From NCBI GenBank assembly GCA_036006525.1, contig DASYPP010000098.1, forward strand, positions 1-16,666: a stretch of DNA of 16,666 bases. The letters run 5' to 3'. Numbering within the stretch: position 1 is the stretch's first letter; the number at the start of each line of letters is the position of its first letter. Positions 7,224 to 14,542 of this stretch are shown here, piece after piece. This DNA is from DASYPP01 sp036006525. Lineage in GTDB: Bacteria > Gemmatimonadota > Gemmatimonadetes > Gemmatimonadales > GWC2-71-9. A program made the position numbers and the translations under genes. The notes below the pieces were generated by a model. That model did no database searches. It saw only the letters and a program-made list of their open reading frames with translations, and was not told where the DNA came from.

Positions 7224-9797
7224 ATGCCTCGACCTCCCGTGACTCATCCCGGCCGCCTGTTGTGCGGGGCCTTCGTCGCGGCTTCCCTGGCGCTGGTCCC
7301 CGGATCCCTTGCCGCCCAGTCCGATACATCACGGTGGGTGCTGATCGCGCCCAATCCGCATTACGATGCCGGCGGGATTCACCGCATGCTGTTCGGTGCC
7401 GACTATCGCGATCTCTGGACGGTACCGACCAAGGTCCAGGTCCTCGACCTGGGCACCTATGCCGGCGGCCTTACCCCGGTGAAGGTCGGCGGCGGACAGC
7501 AGACCAAGTCGCTGCGTCTCTCTTCTGCCGATGGCCGCGAATTCAATTTCCGCTCGGTGGACAAGGACCCCTCGGCCATACTGCCCGAGGACCTGAAGGG
7601 CACCATCGCCGACGACATCCTCCAGGACCAGATCAGCTCCGCCCTGCCCGCGGGCCCGCTGATCGTAGACCCGTTGCTCACCGCCGCCGGCGTCATCCAC
7701 GCATCCCCGGAAATGTTCGTCATGCCGGACGACCCCCGGCTCGGCGAGTTTCGCACGGTCTTCGCCGGCATGCTGGGCATGCTGGAAGAGAATCCCAAGG
7801 AGGGCCTCCCGCTCCAGATCCACGGTCTCGAGCACGCCAGCAAGATCATCGAGATGGACAAACTGCTCGACCGGCTGGAAGCGGACGGCCGCGAGCACAT
7901 CGATACCCTGGCGTTCCTGCGCGCCCGGCTCATGGACGTCTTCGTGGGAGACTGGGATCGCCACCGCGGTCAGTGGAAGTGGGCCCGGCTGGGGCCGGAT
8001 GACCCGTCCACCCCGTGGGTGCCGGTGCCGGAAGACCGGGACCAGGCCTTCATTCGCTACGACGGCATGCTGCTGTCCATCGCGCGCTACAGCTATCCCC
8101 AGTTGGTCAGCTTCCAGCACAAATACTCCCGCACCCGGGGCGCGACGTATAATGGCCGCGAGCTGGACCGGCGGCTCCTGGAATCGCTGGACCGCCCGCT
8201 CTGGGATTCGGTCGCCAGCGACCTGCAGCGCCAGATTTCCGACCAGGTGATCGACTCCGCCGTACGCCGGCTCCCCATCCAGGAGTTCCGGCTGGAAGGC
8301 GACCGGATAGCCGAATGGCTGCGGCTCCGCCGGGATGACTTCAGGGAAATGGCGGAGAAATACTACCGCTACCTCGCCGAGCAGGCCGAGTTGCATGGGA
8401 CCGACGGGGCGGATCGGGTCACGATTACCCGCGAGGGGACCCGGGGCGAGGTGACCGTGCTGATGGAAGCGCCGGGAGACAGCGTCCTGGTGCGCCAGGC
8501 CCAGCGCACCTTCCGCCCGTCGGATACGCGCGAAGTGAGAATCTTCCTCCATGGCGGAGACGACAGCGTCCTGGTGGATGGCGCCGGCACGGGAAAGATC
8601 AGGATCCGGATCATTGGAGGAGAGGGGCGGGACGTGGTGCAGGACAACTCCCGGGCCGGTAACGTCAAGGTGTACGACACCGGCGATCACACGACGATCG
8701 CGTCGCACAACGGCATCGGCCTCAATCGCAAGCGCTACACCCAGCCCGACACCAGCACCAAGGTTCCCCCCATCGACTGGGGCGGCTACACCAACCCGCT
8801 GGTCTGGGCATCGGGCGGCCCCGATGTCGGGGCCTTCATCGGGGCCGGCCTCGTCTTTCGTCGCTTCGGGTTCCGCAAGGACCCTTATGCCTCGCAGCAA
8901 ATCCTGCGGGCCGGCTACGCGACGGGAGCGCGGACCTACCGGGCCGAGTATCGCGGCGTGTGGCACCAGGAGAACTCAAGGGCGCAGACCAACCTGCTGG
9001 TGCGCGCCTCCGGCATCGAGATGCTCCGCTTCCATGGCTTCGGCAACGAAAGCTCCAATGCCGGCGGCGACGCGTTCTACAAGGCGGAATCGAATCAATA
9101 CCTGGTCGAGCCGTCGCTGACCGAGCACCTCGGCCGCCACGTGGCGATCACCCTCGGGCCCCGGGTCCAGTTCAGTAACCAGGAGAGCAATAGCGGCCGC
9201 TTCATCGCGACCCTGCCCAACCTCTACGGCGCCGGCGAGTTCGGCGAAGTGGGGGCGCGGGGAAGCATCACCATCGACGCCCGGGACGTGCCGGCCGCCC
9301 CGCGGCGCGGAGTACTGATCAACGTCGAAGGCACGGTCTATCCGGGGATCTGGGACGTCGAGACCACCTTCGGCAAGATCGCCGGCCAGGCGTCCACCTA
9401 CCTGAGCGCCAGCGTCCTGACCCTGGCACTTCGCGCCGGCGGCGAAAAAGTGTTGGGCCGCTTCCCCTGGTTTGAATCGGCATTCCTCGGCGGCCACAAC
9501 ACGGTGCGGGGCTGGCATGAGCAGCGCTTCGCGGGCGATGCCTCGGCTTACGGCAACGCCGAGCTTCGGGTCCACCTCGCCAGGATGATGATCGTAGTGC
9601 CGACCGATGTCGGGGTGTTCGGACTCGCCGATGCCGGCCGGGTTTTTCTCGAGGGGGAGGACTCCAACGAACTGCATACCGGGTTCGGCGGGGGAATCTC
9701 GCTCGGTTTCCTGAGCCGGGCCAACACGGTAAGCCTGGCGGTGGCGAAGAGCGATGAGAAGACGGGGTTCTACTTCCGGGCGGGCTTCCTGTTCTGA
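7224..9797 (+). CDS. Exported protein: atypical kinase-like domain fused to an Omp85/BamA-like outer-membrane barrel
   Basis: This 857-residue protein has a signal peptide at 1-32 (Arg/Pro-rich start, hydrophobic core, SLAAQS cleavage region). Residues about 45-390 look like an atypical kinase of the PI3K/HipA/Fam20 type. QQTKSLRL (92-99) with RSVDKDP (110-116) fits an N-lobe with a candidate nucleotide-binding lysine K95. VGDWDRHRGQW (241-251) matches the catalytic DRHxxN loop, with Q250 for the usual Asn. PEDRDQAF (269-276) fits the metal-binding aspartate motif. Residues 395-485 are beta-rich with GGDDS and GGEGRD, like degenerate RTX repeats. From about 515 alternating strands lead to FLGGHNTVRGW (754-764), like the Omp85 VRGF/Y loop, and the chain ends in Phe. 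It would sit in the outer membrane with the kinase-like part in the periplasm or outside. Related proteins exist, I believe, in Bacteroidota; activity is untested. Confidence 0.7.
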   Translation: MPRPPVTHPGRLLCGAFVAASLALVPGSLAAQSDTSRWVLIAPNPHYDAGGIHRMLFGADYRDLWTVPTKVQVLDLGTYAGGLTPVKVGGGQQTKSLRLSSADGREFNFRSVDKDPSAILPEDLKGTIADDILQDQISSALPAGPLIVDPLLTAAGVIHASPEMFVMPDDPRLGEFRTVFAGMLGMLEENPKEGLPLQIHGLEHASKIIEMDKLLDRLEADGREHIDTLAFLRARLMDVFVGDWDRHRGQWKWARLGPDDPSTPWVPVPEDRDQAFIRYDGMLLSIARYSYPQLVSFQHKYSRTRGATYNGRELDRRLLESLDRPLWDSVASDLQRQISDQVIDSAVRRLPIQEFRLEGDRIAEWLRLRRDDFREMAEKYYRYLAEQAELHGTDGADRVTITREGTRGEVTVLMEAPGDSVLVRQAQRTFRPSDTREVRIFLHGGDDSVLVDGAGTGKIRIRIIGGEGRDVVQDNSRAGNVKVYDTGDHTTIASHNGIGLNRKRYTQPDTSTKVPPIDWGGYTNPLVWASGGPDVGAFIGAGLVFRRFGFRKDPYASQQILRAGYATGARTYRAEYRGVWHQENSRAQTNLLVRASGIEMLRFHGFGNESSNAGGDAFYKAESNQYLVEPSLTEHLGRHVAITLGPRVQFSNQESNSGRFIATLPNLYGAGEFGEVGARGSITIDARDVPAAPRRGVLINVEGTVYPGIWDVETTFGKIAGQASTYLSASVLTLALRAGGEKVLGRFPWFESAFLGGHNTVRGWHEQRFAGDASAYGNAELRVHLARMMIVVPTDVGVFGLADAGRVFLEGEDSNELHTGFGGGISLGFLSRANTVSLAVAKSDEKTGFYFRAGFLF

Positions 9798-9803
9798 GTG
9801 GTA

Positions 9804-9825
9804 GGACGGGCCTCTGTGCCCGTCC
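9804..9825 (+). terminator. Hairpin just after the kinase-barrel gene
   Basis: GGACGGGC (9804-9811) pairs perfectly with GCCCGTCC (9818-9825) around a 6-base loop, 6 bases after the stop. No T-run follows (the next bases are cgaaaacacaaa), so it may be a 3'-end stabiliser or a Rho-aided stop. The TAGG start resembles the small palindromes near cspA and infA. Confidence 0.5.
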
Positions 9826-9838
9826 CGAAAACACAAAT

Positions 9839-9867
9839 CCCGGTCAGGGGTATACACCTGGACCGGG
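9839..9867. terminator. Second strong hairpin in the gap before the GGDEF gene
   Basis: CCCGGTC (9839-9845) pairs with GACCGGG (9861-9867). The stem extends by AGG/CCT past a one-base bulge around a short AT-rich loop. It follows closely on the hairpin at 9804-9825. It lacks a classical T-tract on the + strand; on the minus strand the following bases are also not T-rich. Confidence 0.45.
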
Positions 9868-9872
9868 ACTGC

Positions 9873-9930
9873 TAGGCTTTTCAGTTTTCATCACCCAGGT
9901 GAAAGGCCTAACTCCTGGGGCCCCGAAGGG
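9873..9930 (+). other. Candidate structured leader RNA with competing stems upstream of the GGDEF gene
   Basis: TAGGCTTTTCA (9873-9883) can pair with TGAAAGGCCTA (9900-9910) in an 11-bp stem with one G-U pair. CCCAGG in its loop (9894-9899) is complementary to CCTGGG just beyond it (9914-9919), so the two helices compete or form a tight pseudoknot. A small hairpin GCCC-CGAA-GGGC follows at 9919-9930. The remaining bases to 10041 show no gene and no recognisable riboswitch. It does not match the c-di-GMP class I motif by eye. Confidence 0.35.
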
Positions 9931-10028
9931 CTATGTCCTGCTAGTTGTTGTGAATGAAGGTAGTCGGGGGAGGGTCGAAACACAAGGCCCAGCTAAGACT
10001 ATGTATCGCCTAAACCTAGATCGCCCAC

Positions 10029-10034
10029 TATATT
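10029..10034 (+). promoter_or_regulatory. Possible -10 element placing the GGDEF transcript start at its ATG (leaderless)
   Basis: TATATT at 10029-10034 is followed by 7 bases and then the ATG at 10042. Transcription from it would begin at or next to the A of ATG. No ribosome-binding site precedes this ATG, which agrees with a leaderless mRNA. There is no good -35, so this is a suggestion only. Confidence 0.25.
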
Positions 10035-10041
10035 CGCTTAG

Positions 10042-11382
10042 ATGGACCTTTCCCCGGCCCAGTACCGCCTCGCCACCCTCCCGAGCGCCTTCGCGGCTGC
10101 CTGTCGGGACTCCCGGTCAGACGCTGAGTTGTTCGAGCGTTGCCGGGATGCCCTGGTTCGCCGTTTCCACAGTGACCTGATCTGGATGGTGATCAACTCC
10201 CAGTCTGGAGCGGTGACCAGCGTCGGGAGTGCCGAAGGGCGGCAGAAGGCTGTCGAGGTCGCCCGGATAGCCAGCGGGGAGACCGAGGTCGTGGTCTGGG
10301 CCGATCCCGAGGTCGCGGCGGAAATGCGCGGCGTGGCGATGTCCCTCGCGCTCGGCCTGTCGATCGTCCTCGAATTGCGCGCGGTCCTGCTCGAGCGCCA
10401 GCTCGCCCTGGACGACGCCACCTTCCAGCTTCGCGCCCTCCGCCAGGTCACCCGGCTGCTCTCCTCGGTGCATTCGACCGAAGAGACCGAGCAACTGGTG
10501 ATGGACTTCATCGCCGAAGTGTTCTTCGCCTGGTGGGCCTGTCTCTACCGCCTGGAGAACGGGCTGTACGTCCCCAAGACCTTTCGCGCCCTCAACGATG
10601 ACGGCAAGCCGGAGCCGATCGACCAGGTCCGGCTGGACGCCGCTTTTCCGATCGGCAGCGGACCGGTCCGCACCGAAGAGGTCAGCCTGGCCTCGGTGGT
10701 GGATCCCCGGACCAAGGTGCTGATCTCGCTCGAGGCCGGCACCGAGCGGCTGGCGATCCTCTCCCTCGGCTCCCGGATTTCCGGCAAGGGCTACGGGGTC
10801 GCGGAATTCGAGCTGGCCGGCACTCTGTCCTTTGCCGCCGCCATCGCGCTCAAGAACGCGCTCCTGGTCGAGCAACTGCACAGCGCCGCCACCACGGACG
10901 GCCTCACCGGGCTCTACAACCGGCGCGCGGTCGAGCAGCGGCTGGAGGCGGAGATCTCCCGGGCCAACCGCCATTCCCTGACCACGACGGTCGTCCTCAT
11001 CGACCTCGACTACTTCAAGCAGGTCAACGACACCATGGGACACGCGGCCGGGGACCGGCTGCTGGTGCTGATGGCGGAGATCCTGCGCCAGCAGTGCCGC
11101 ACCCTGGACGCGGTGGGCCGGCTGGGTGGCGACGAGTTCCTGGTGATCCTCCCGATGACCACGCCGGACGAAGCGATGGTGTTCGTGTCCCGGGTGCTGC
11201 ACGACATCAAGCTCCTGGAAGGCAGCCATCCGGAATTCGGCCGCCAGTCGGTAAGCCTGGGGATCGCCGCGGCACCCCGCCACGGCAACGCCGTGGGCAG
11301 CCTGCTGGCGGCGGCCGACGTCGCCTTGTACCGGGCCAAGAACAGCGGGCGCAACGCGGTCGAGATTGCGCGGGAGCGGTAA
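10042..11382 (+). CDS. GAF-GGDEF diguanylate cyclase
   Basis: This 446-residue soluble protein should make cyclic di-GMP from two GTP. The N-terminal 110 residues are a poorly defined domain. A short helical linker (about 112-135) precedes a GAF-like sensor domain (about 135-275, starting VTRLLSSVHSTEE). The catalytic GGDEF domain spans about 280-446: TTDGLTGLYNRR (284-295), DLDYFKQVND (321-330) with the metal-binding aspartate, and an intact GGDEF at 362-366. RTLD (353-356), five residues before GGDEF, is a canonical RxxD inhibitory site, so product feedback is likely. There is no transmembrane segment and no EAL domain. The next gene begins one base after its stop, so the cyclase is probably the first gene of a three-gene signalling operon. 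Confidence 0.93.
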   Translation: MDLSPAQYRLATLPSAFAAACRDSRSDAELFERCRDALVRRFHSDLIWMVINSQSGAVTSVGSAEGRQKAVEVARIASGETEVVVWADPEVAAEMRGVAMSLALGLSIVLELRAVLLERQLALDDATFQLRALRQVTRLLSSVHSTEETEQLVMDFIAEVFFAWWACLYRLENGLYVPKTFRALNDDGKPEPIDQVRLDAAFPIGSGPVRTEEVSLASVVDPRTKVLISLEAGTERLAILSLGSRISGKGYGVAEFELAGTLSFAAAIALKNALLVEQLHSAATTDGLTGLYNRRAVEQRLEAEISRANRHSLTTTVVLIDLDYFKQVNDTMGHAAGDRLLVLMAEILRQQCRTLDAVGRLGGDEFLVILPMTTPDEAMVFVSRVLHDIKLLEGSHPEFGRQSVSLGIAAAPRHGNAVGSLLAAADVALYRAKNSGRNAVEIARER

Positions 11383-11383
11383 G

Positions 11384-11923
11384 ATGGTGGAACAGGACTT
11401 CGTGATCCTGGGCGACGCGATCTGGATCGATTTCGTCAACACCTCGGGCGGCACCGGCCCGGTACTGGACCGGCTCCGCAGCATGGAGTCCTGGAAGCGC
11501 TGGATCGACCTCGAAAAGCTCCCGGCCGATGCCGGTACCATGGAGCTGAGCGAGATCCTGGAGCTTCGCGACCGGCTCACCGCCCTGGCCCAGAGCCTGG
11601 CCCGGGAGCGGCAGGCGCCGTCCACCAGCATTCACGCCATCAACGGGGTACTGGCCCACGGCACCGGGTACCACCAGTTGACCCGGGTGCGCGGCAGCTG
11701 GCGCTCGGTGTTCACTCCGTCGCGGCCGGCCAGCCCGATCGACGCCATCGCCGCCTCCGCCGCCGCCACCCTGGCCGACCCCGGCGCGATCGTCCGCCAG
11801 TGCTCCGGTGTCGCCTGTACCTTGTATTTCATCGACATCACCGCGAACCATTCCCGGCGCTGGTGCAGCAGCGCGACCTGTGGGAAACAAGCTCGGGTCG
11901 AACGGCGCCGCACGGCTCGATGA
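11384..11923 (+). CDS. CGNR-type zinc-finger protein (ABATE-CGNR transcriptional regulator family)
   Basis: This 179-residue protein fits the family of presumed bacterial transcriptional regulators with an N-terminal ABATE domain and a C-terminal CGNR zinc finger. WIDFVNT (13-19) matches the family's conserved LDFVNT start, and ELRDRLTAL (about 60-68) is the typical helix after it. The finger has C140, C145, C161 and C166, with FIDITANHSRRWC between them, very like the consensus FxDxSRNxxRRWC. The CGNR tetrapeptide itself reads CGKQ here. I chose ATG 11384 (one base after the GGDEF stop) over an in-frame TTG at 11366. The stop overlaps the kinase start as ATGA. It probably binds DNA; its target is unknown. 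Confidence 0.85.
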   Translation: MVEQDFVILGDAIWIDFVNTSGGTGPVLDRLRSMESWKRWIDLEKLPADAGTMELSEILELRDRLTALAQSLARERQAPSTSIHAINGVLAHGTGYHQLTRVRGSWRSVFTPSRPASPIDAIAASAAATLADPGAIVRQCSGVACTLYFIDITANHSRRWCSSATCGKQARVERRRTAR

Positions 11924-13698
11924 CCGCGCCCGAGTCCTCCTCCGCTACACCCTCACCCCTTACCTATTACCAGCGCACCGACGCCATCCTGGGGCACCGG
12001 TTCCGACTGGAAAAGATCGTCGCCGTGTCCCGCGAGCGGGTGCTGTTCTGCGCCTGGGACCAGGTGCTCAAACGCCGGGTCAGCCTGCGGGTCAACTTCT
12101 ACGGTGACGAAGTCATCCGCGCCTGGTTCCTGCGCGAGGCCGAATCGCTGGCCCACCTCGATCATCCCGCGATCCGCCACGTGTACGACGCCGGCGTCAT
12201 GGGCGACCTCGCCTATCGCTGCGGCAACTGGATCGACGGGGAGAGCCTGCACGAGGCCGTGCAGCGCGGGCCCCGGCCGCTCCCGACGGTCCACACGCTC
12301 GCCCGCGACGTGCTGAGCGCGCTGGAACACGCCCATGCCCACGGGCTGATCGTGCGCCGGATCGTGCCCGCCTCGGTGCTGCTCAACGCCAGCGGGCGCG
12401 GCACCGTCACCGACCTGCGCTTCTGCAGCTGGACGCTGCCGGTCATCCCTCCCGGTGAACTGCCGACCGGCCAGGCCTACATGGCCCCCGAGGTCCGCAA
12501 CGGTGAACCCGGCGAGCCTGCCAGTGACATCTACACCGCCGGCGCGATTCTCTATTTCGCGGTCACCGCCCAGGAGCCGCCGCTCGACACCTCGAATATC
12601 CGTTCCCCGATCGAGTTGCGCCCCAACACCCCCGGCGCGCTGGTGCGAATCATCATGCGCGCCCTGCTGCCCGATCCGGCCCGGCGCCACCTGACCGCCG
12701 CCGAGATGCTGGAAGATTTTGCCAGTGAGGCGGGAACCTTCGAGAATCTCGCCGTGGCCGTGGCGCCCAGCACCGGGCCCGACGTACTCGATAGCGCGCG
12801 CTGGGAAAAGCGGCTTCGCCGGGCACTGGGCGACGACTACGAGTTGCTGGGCATGATGGGATCCGGTGGCTTCGGCCGGGTGTACCGGGTGCGAGACCTG
12901 CACCTCGAGCGCGAGGTGGCGCTCAAGGTGCTGCATCCTTTGCTGACCGCGGACCCCTCCGTGGTAGAGCGGTTTCGCCGGGAAGCCCAGCTCGCCGCGC
13001 GCATCAACCACCCCAACATCGTCAACATCTACGACATCGGCGGCCGCTCCGGGCTGATCTGGTATACCATGGAGCTGGTGCCGGGACCCAGCCTGGGCAA
13101 GCTGGTGGCCGACCAGGGGGCACTGCCGCTGGACCAGGTGCTTCGACTGCTCCGCGAAGCGCTGTCCGCCCTCGCCCAGGCCCATGGCCAGGGGCTGGTG
13201 CACCGCGATATCAAACCGGAGAACATGCTCACTGAGCCGGATGGGGCGCTTCGGATCACCGATTTCGGCCTTGCCCTGGCACTCCGGGGACATGGCAAGT
13301 TCGGTGGGGCGACCAGCCAGAGCGGCACCCCCCAGTTCGCCAGCCCCGAACAGTTGCTGGGTGAACGGGTGGACCAGCGCTCCGACATTTACAGCCTCGC
13401 CGCAGTCGCGTATTTCGCCCTGCTGGGCGAGCCGCCGTTCCCCGGCCTCACCCCGGAACAGGTGCTGGCCCACCAGACCACCAATCAGTACCCTGATCTC
13501 CGCAGCCGCCGGGACGACGTCAGCGCCGACCTTCAGGGGGTCCTCGAGCGAGCCCTGCAAAGCGTGGTCGATCAGCGATACCCTTCCGCCATCGAGTTCC
13601 TCCAGGCCCTTAACCGGGCCACTGGCAGAGGTTTACGGCACCGGAGCGGGGAGTGGGCGAAGGCAGCCATTAAATGGCTCAAGCTTGAAGGGAAATAG
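11920..13698 (+). CDS. Tandem pseudokinase-kinase Ser/Thr protein kinase (Hanks type)
   Basis: This 592-residue protein has two Hanks-type kinase domains. The first (about 24-270) keeps the fold, including APE at 189-191, but has R57 for the VAIK lysine, V145-R146-R147 for HRD, S152 for the catalytic-loop Asn, and D165-L166-R167 for DFG, so it should be catalytically dead. The second (about 306-568) is complete: glycine loop GSGGFG (314-319), K336, HRD 428-430 with KPEN, DFG 448-450, and SPE at 475-477. No transmembrane helix or PASTA/sensor domain follows; the tail is a short basic, amphipathic stretch. I chose ATG 11920 because it overlaps the preceding stop as ATGA and directly precedes the first domain; the frame is open upstream to 11800. 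The pseudokinase may gate the active domain. The partner gene products are the GGDEF and CGNR proteins. Confidence 0.9.
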   Translation: MTAPESSSATPSPLTYYQRTDAILGHRFRLEKIVAVSRERVLFCAWDQVLKRRVSLRVNFYGDEVIRAWFLREAESLAHLDHPAIRHVYDAGVMGDLAYRCGNWIDGESLHEAVQRGPRPLPTVHTLARDVLSALEHAHAHGLIVRRIVPASVLLNASGRGTVTDLRFCSWTLPVIPPGELPTGQAYMAPEVRNGEPGEPASDIYTAGAILYFAVTAQEPPLDTSNIRSPIELRPNTPGALVRIIMRALLPDPARRHLTAAEMLEDFASEAGTFENLAVAVAPSTGPDVLDSARWEKRLRRALGDDYELLGMMGSGGFGRVYRVRDLHLEREVALKVLHPLLTADPSVVERFRREAQLAARINHPNIVNIYDIGGRSGLIWYTMELVPGPSLGKLVADQGALPLDQVLRLLREALSALAQAHGQGLVHRDIKPENMLTEPDGALRITDFGLALALRGHGKFGGATSQSGTPQFASPEQLLGERVDQRSDIYSLAAVAYFALLGEPPFPGLTPEQVLAHQTTNQYPDLRSRRDDVSADLQGVLERALQSVVDQRYPSAIEFLQALNRATGRGLRHRSGEWAKAAIKWLKLEGK

Positions 13699-13738
13699 CC
13701 GACCCGGGCCTTCCGGTACTTGACGAAAGCCCGGTCGG
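13699..13738 (+). terminator. Hairpin directly after the kinase gene
   Basis: CCGACCCGGGC (13699-13709) pairs with GCCCGGTCGG (13729-13738), giving about 10 pairs with one bulge, starting immediately after the TAG stop. The loop is 19 bases and no T-run follows. It is probably a 3'-end structure of the signalling operon. A TTGACG in its loop (13720-13725) could be a -35 for cspA, but I see no good -10. Confidence 0.5.
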
Positions 13739-13921
13739 ATGCAGATTAGTGGCCGGCTTCACGGCCGATTCCACATTCCAGCGCGATCGTAGCGACCCCC
13801 CCGGATCACTCACGGTTGCCATCGTATTCACAGCTCATGGAGCGAGAGGGGCTCGCTTTCATGCACGTCGGGTAGGCCATCGGTCGGACCCCGACAATTC
13901 ATCAACACGGAGTGGCACGGT
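13739..13921 (+). other. Leader/promoter region of the cold-shock gene
   Basis: These 183 bases have no supported gene. A hairpin AGCGAG-AGGGG-CTCGCT lies at 13841-13857 and is followed by TTTC. Long structured leaders are usual for cspA-type genes. A GGAG ribosome-binding site at 13909-13912 stands 9 bases before the cspA ATG. I could not place a convincing promoter. Confidence 0.4.
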
Positions 13922-14134
13922 ATGGCACGCACGATTGGTACGGTGAAGTGGTTCAACGACGCCAAGGGCTTTGGCTTCATCACCCCGGAGAACGGCAGCA
14001 AGGACTGCTTCGTCCATCACACTGCCATCAAGATGGACGGCTTCCGCAGTCTCGCCGAGGGCGATCGGGTCGAGTTCGACATCGTCGAAGGCCAGAAGGG
14101 TCCGGCCGCGGAGAACGTGACCAAGGCGAAGTAG
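13922..14134 (+). CDS. Cold-shock protein, CspA family
   Basis: This 70-residue single cold-shock domain protein is an RNA/ssDNA chaperone that keeps mRNA unfolded. GTVKWFNDAKGFGFI (6-20) carries the RNP1 motif KGFGFI, and CFVHHTAI (29-36) carries RNP2. DRVEFDIVEGQKGPAAENV fits the end of the domain. Length and motifs are typical. The TAG stop is the first part of a palindromic repeat (14131-14158), and a strong Rho-independent terminator follows at 14169-14203. Genomes often carry several csp paralogues, so no exact symbol is given. Confidence 0.95.
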   Translation: MARTIGTVKWFNDAKGFGFITPENGSKDCFVHHTAIKMDGFRSLAEGDRVEFDIVEGQKGPAAENVTKAK

Positions 14135-14158
14135 GGGTCGATCTCAGATCGACCCTAC
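14131..14158. repeat. Small palindrome overlapping the cspA stop
   Basis: GTAGGGGTCGATCT (14131-14144) and AGATCGACCCTAC (14146-14158) pair around a single central C, with one extra G. A sister copy lies at 14266-14293 with the outer pairs changed from GTAGGG/CCCTAC to TAAGGG/CCCTTA. The TAG of this copy is the cspA stop codon. Confidence 0.85.
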
Positions 14159-14168
14159 GGGAAACGCC

Positions 14169-14203
14169 AACGGGCCGCTCGCACGAGCGGCCCGTTTGGT
14201 TTT
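14169..14203 (+). terminator. Rho-independent terminator of the cold-shock gene
   Basis: AACGGGCCGCTCG (14169-14181) pairs perfectly with CGAGCGGCCCGTT (14184-14196), followed by TGGTTTTA. This is a GC-rich 13-bp stem with a T-rich tail, the best terminator in the window. Confidence 0.85.
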
Positions 14204-14265
14204 AGTTGGCATATGGCTGATGGCCTATGGCAGATCCGATACCGTCGACGAACCGCTATACGCGA

Positions 14266-14293
14266 TAAGGGGTCGATCTAAGATCGACCCTTA
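14266..14293. repeat. Small palindrome just after infA, sister of 14131-14158
   Basis: TAAGGGGTCGATCT and AGATCGACCCTTA pair around a central A, with the same extra G as the first copy. It ends 5 bases beyond the infA stop (minus strand), so it can serve as the infA 3'-end hairpin. Between the two copies (14159-14265) are the cspA terminator and otherwise nothing I can identify. Confidence 0.85.
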
Positions 14294-14298
14294 CACAA

Positions 14299-14517
14299 TT
14301 ATTTATGGCGGTATATCACCCTGCCACGGGTCAGGTCATAGGGCGACAGGACCACGCTCACCCGGTCCCCTTCCAGCACCCGGATCTTGTGCTTGCTCAT
14401 CTTGCCGGCGGCGTAGGCCAGGATAGAGTGCCCGTTCTCGAGCAACACCCGGTAGTTACGGTCGGGCAGGACCTCGGTGACTACTCCTTCCATCTCGATG
14501 CCTTCTTCTTTCGCCAT
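14299..14517 (-). CDS. infA: Translation initiation factor IF-1
   Basis: This 72-residue S1/OB-fold protein binds the ribosomal A site during initiation together with IF-2 and IF-3. MAKEEGIEMEGVVTEVLP at the start and GDRVSVVLSPYDLTRGRVIYR at the end are classic IF-1, and the length is exactly typical. The only variation is in the middle (NYRVLLENGHSILAYAAGKMSKHKIRV), which is close to consensus. GGAG (complement of 14525-14528) sits 7 bases before the ATG. It lies 54 bases downstream of the M3 peptidase gene on the same strand, with a palindrome between, and not in the usual ribosomal-protein cluster. Confidence 0.97.
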   Translation of the reverse strand: MAKEEGIEMEGVVTEVLPDRNYRVLLENGHSILAYAAGKMSKHKIRVLEGDRVSVVLSPYDLTRGRVIYRHK

Positions 14518-14542
14518 CCAGTATCTCCAATCCGGTTGAACA

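Noticed and set aside
9873..10041. c-di-GMP riboswitch, tmRNA fragment or SRP RNA before the GGDEF gene
   Set aside because: None of the conserved motifs of these RNAs could be found. A short ctaag...atgta resemblance to tmRNA lacks the T-arm and CCA end.
11800..11919. N-terminal extension of the double kinase to 11800
   Set aside because: The extension overlaps the zinc-finger coding region of the CGNR gene and has no domain; the ATGA overlap at 11920 gives a better start.
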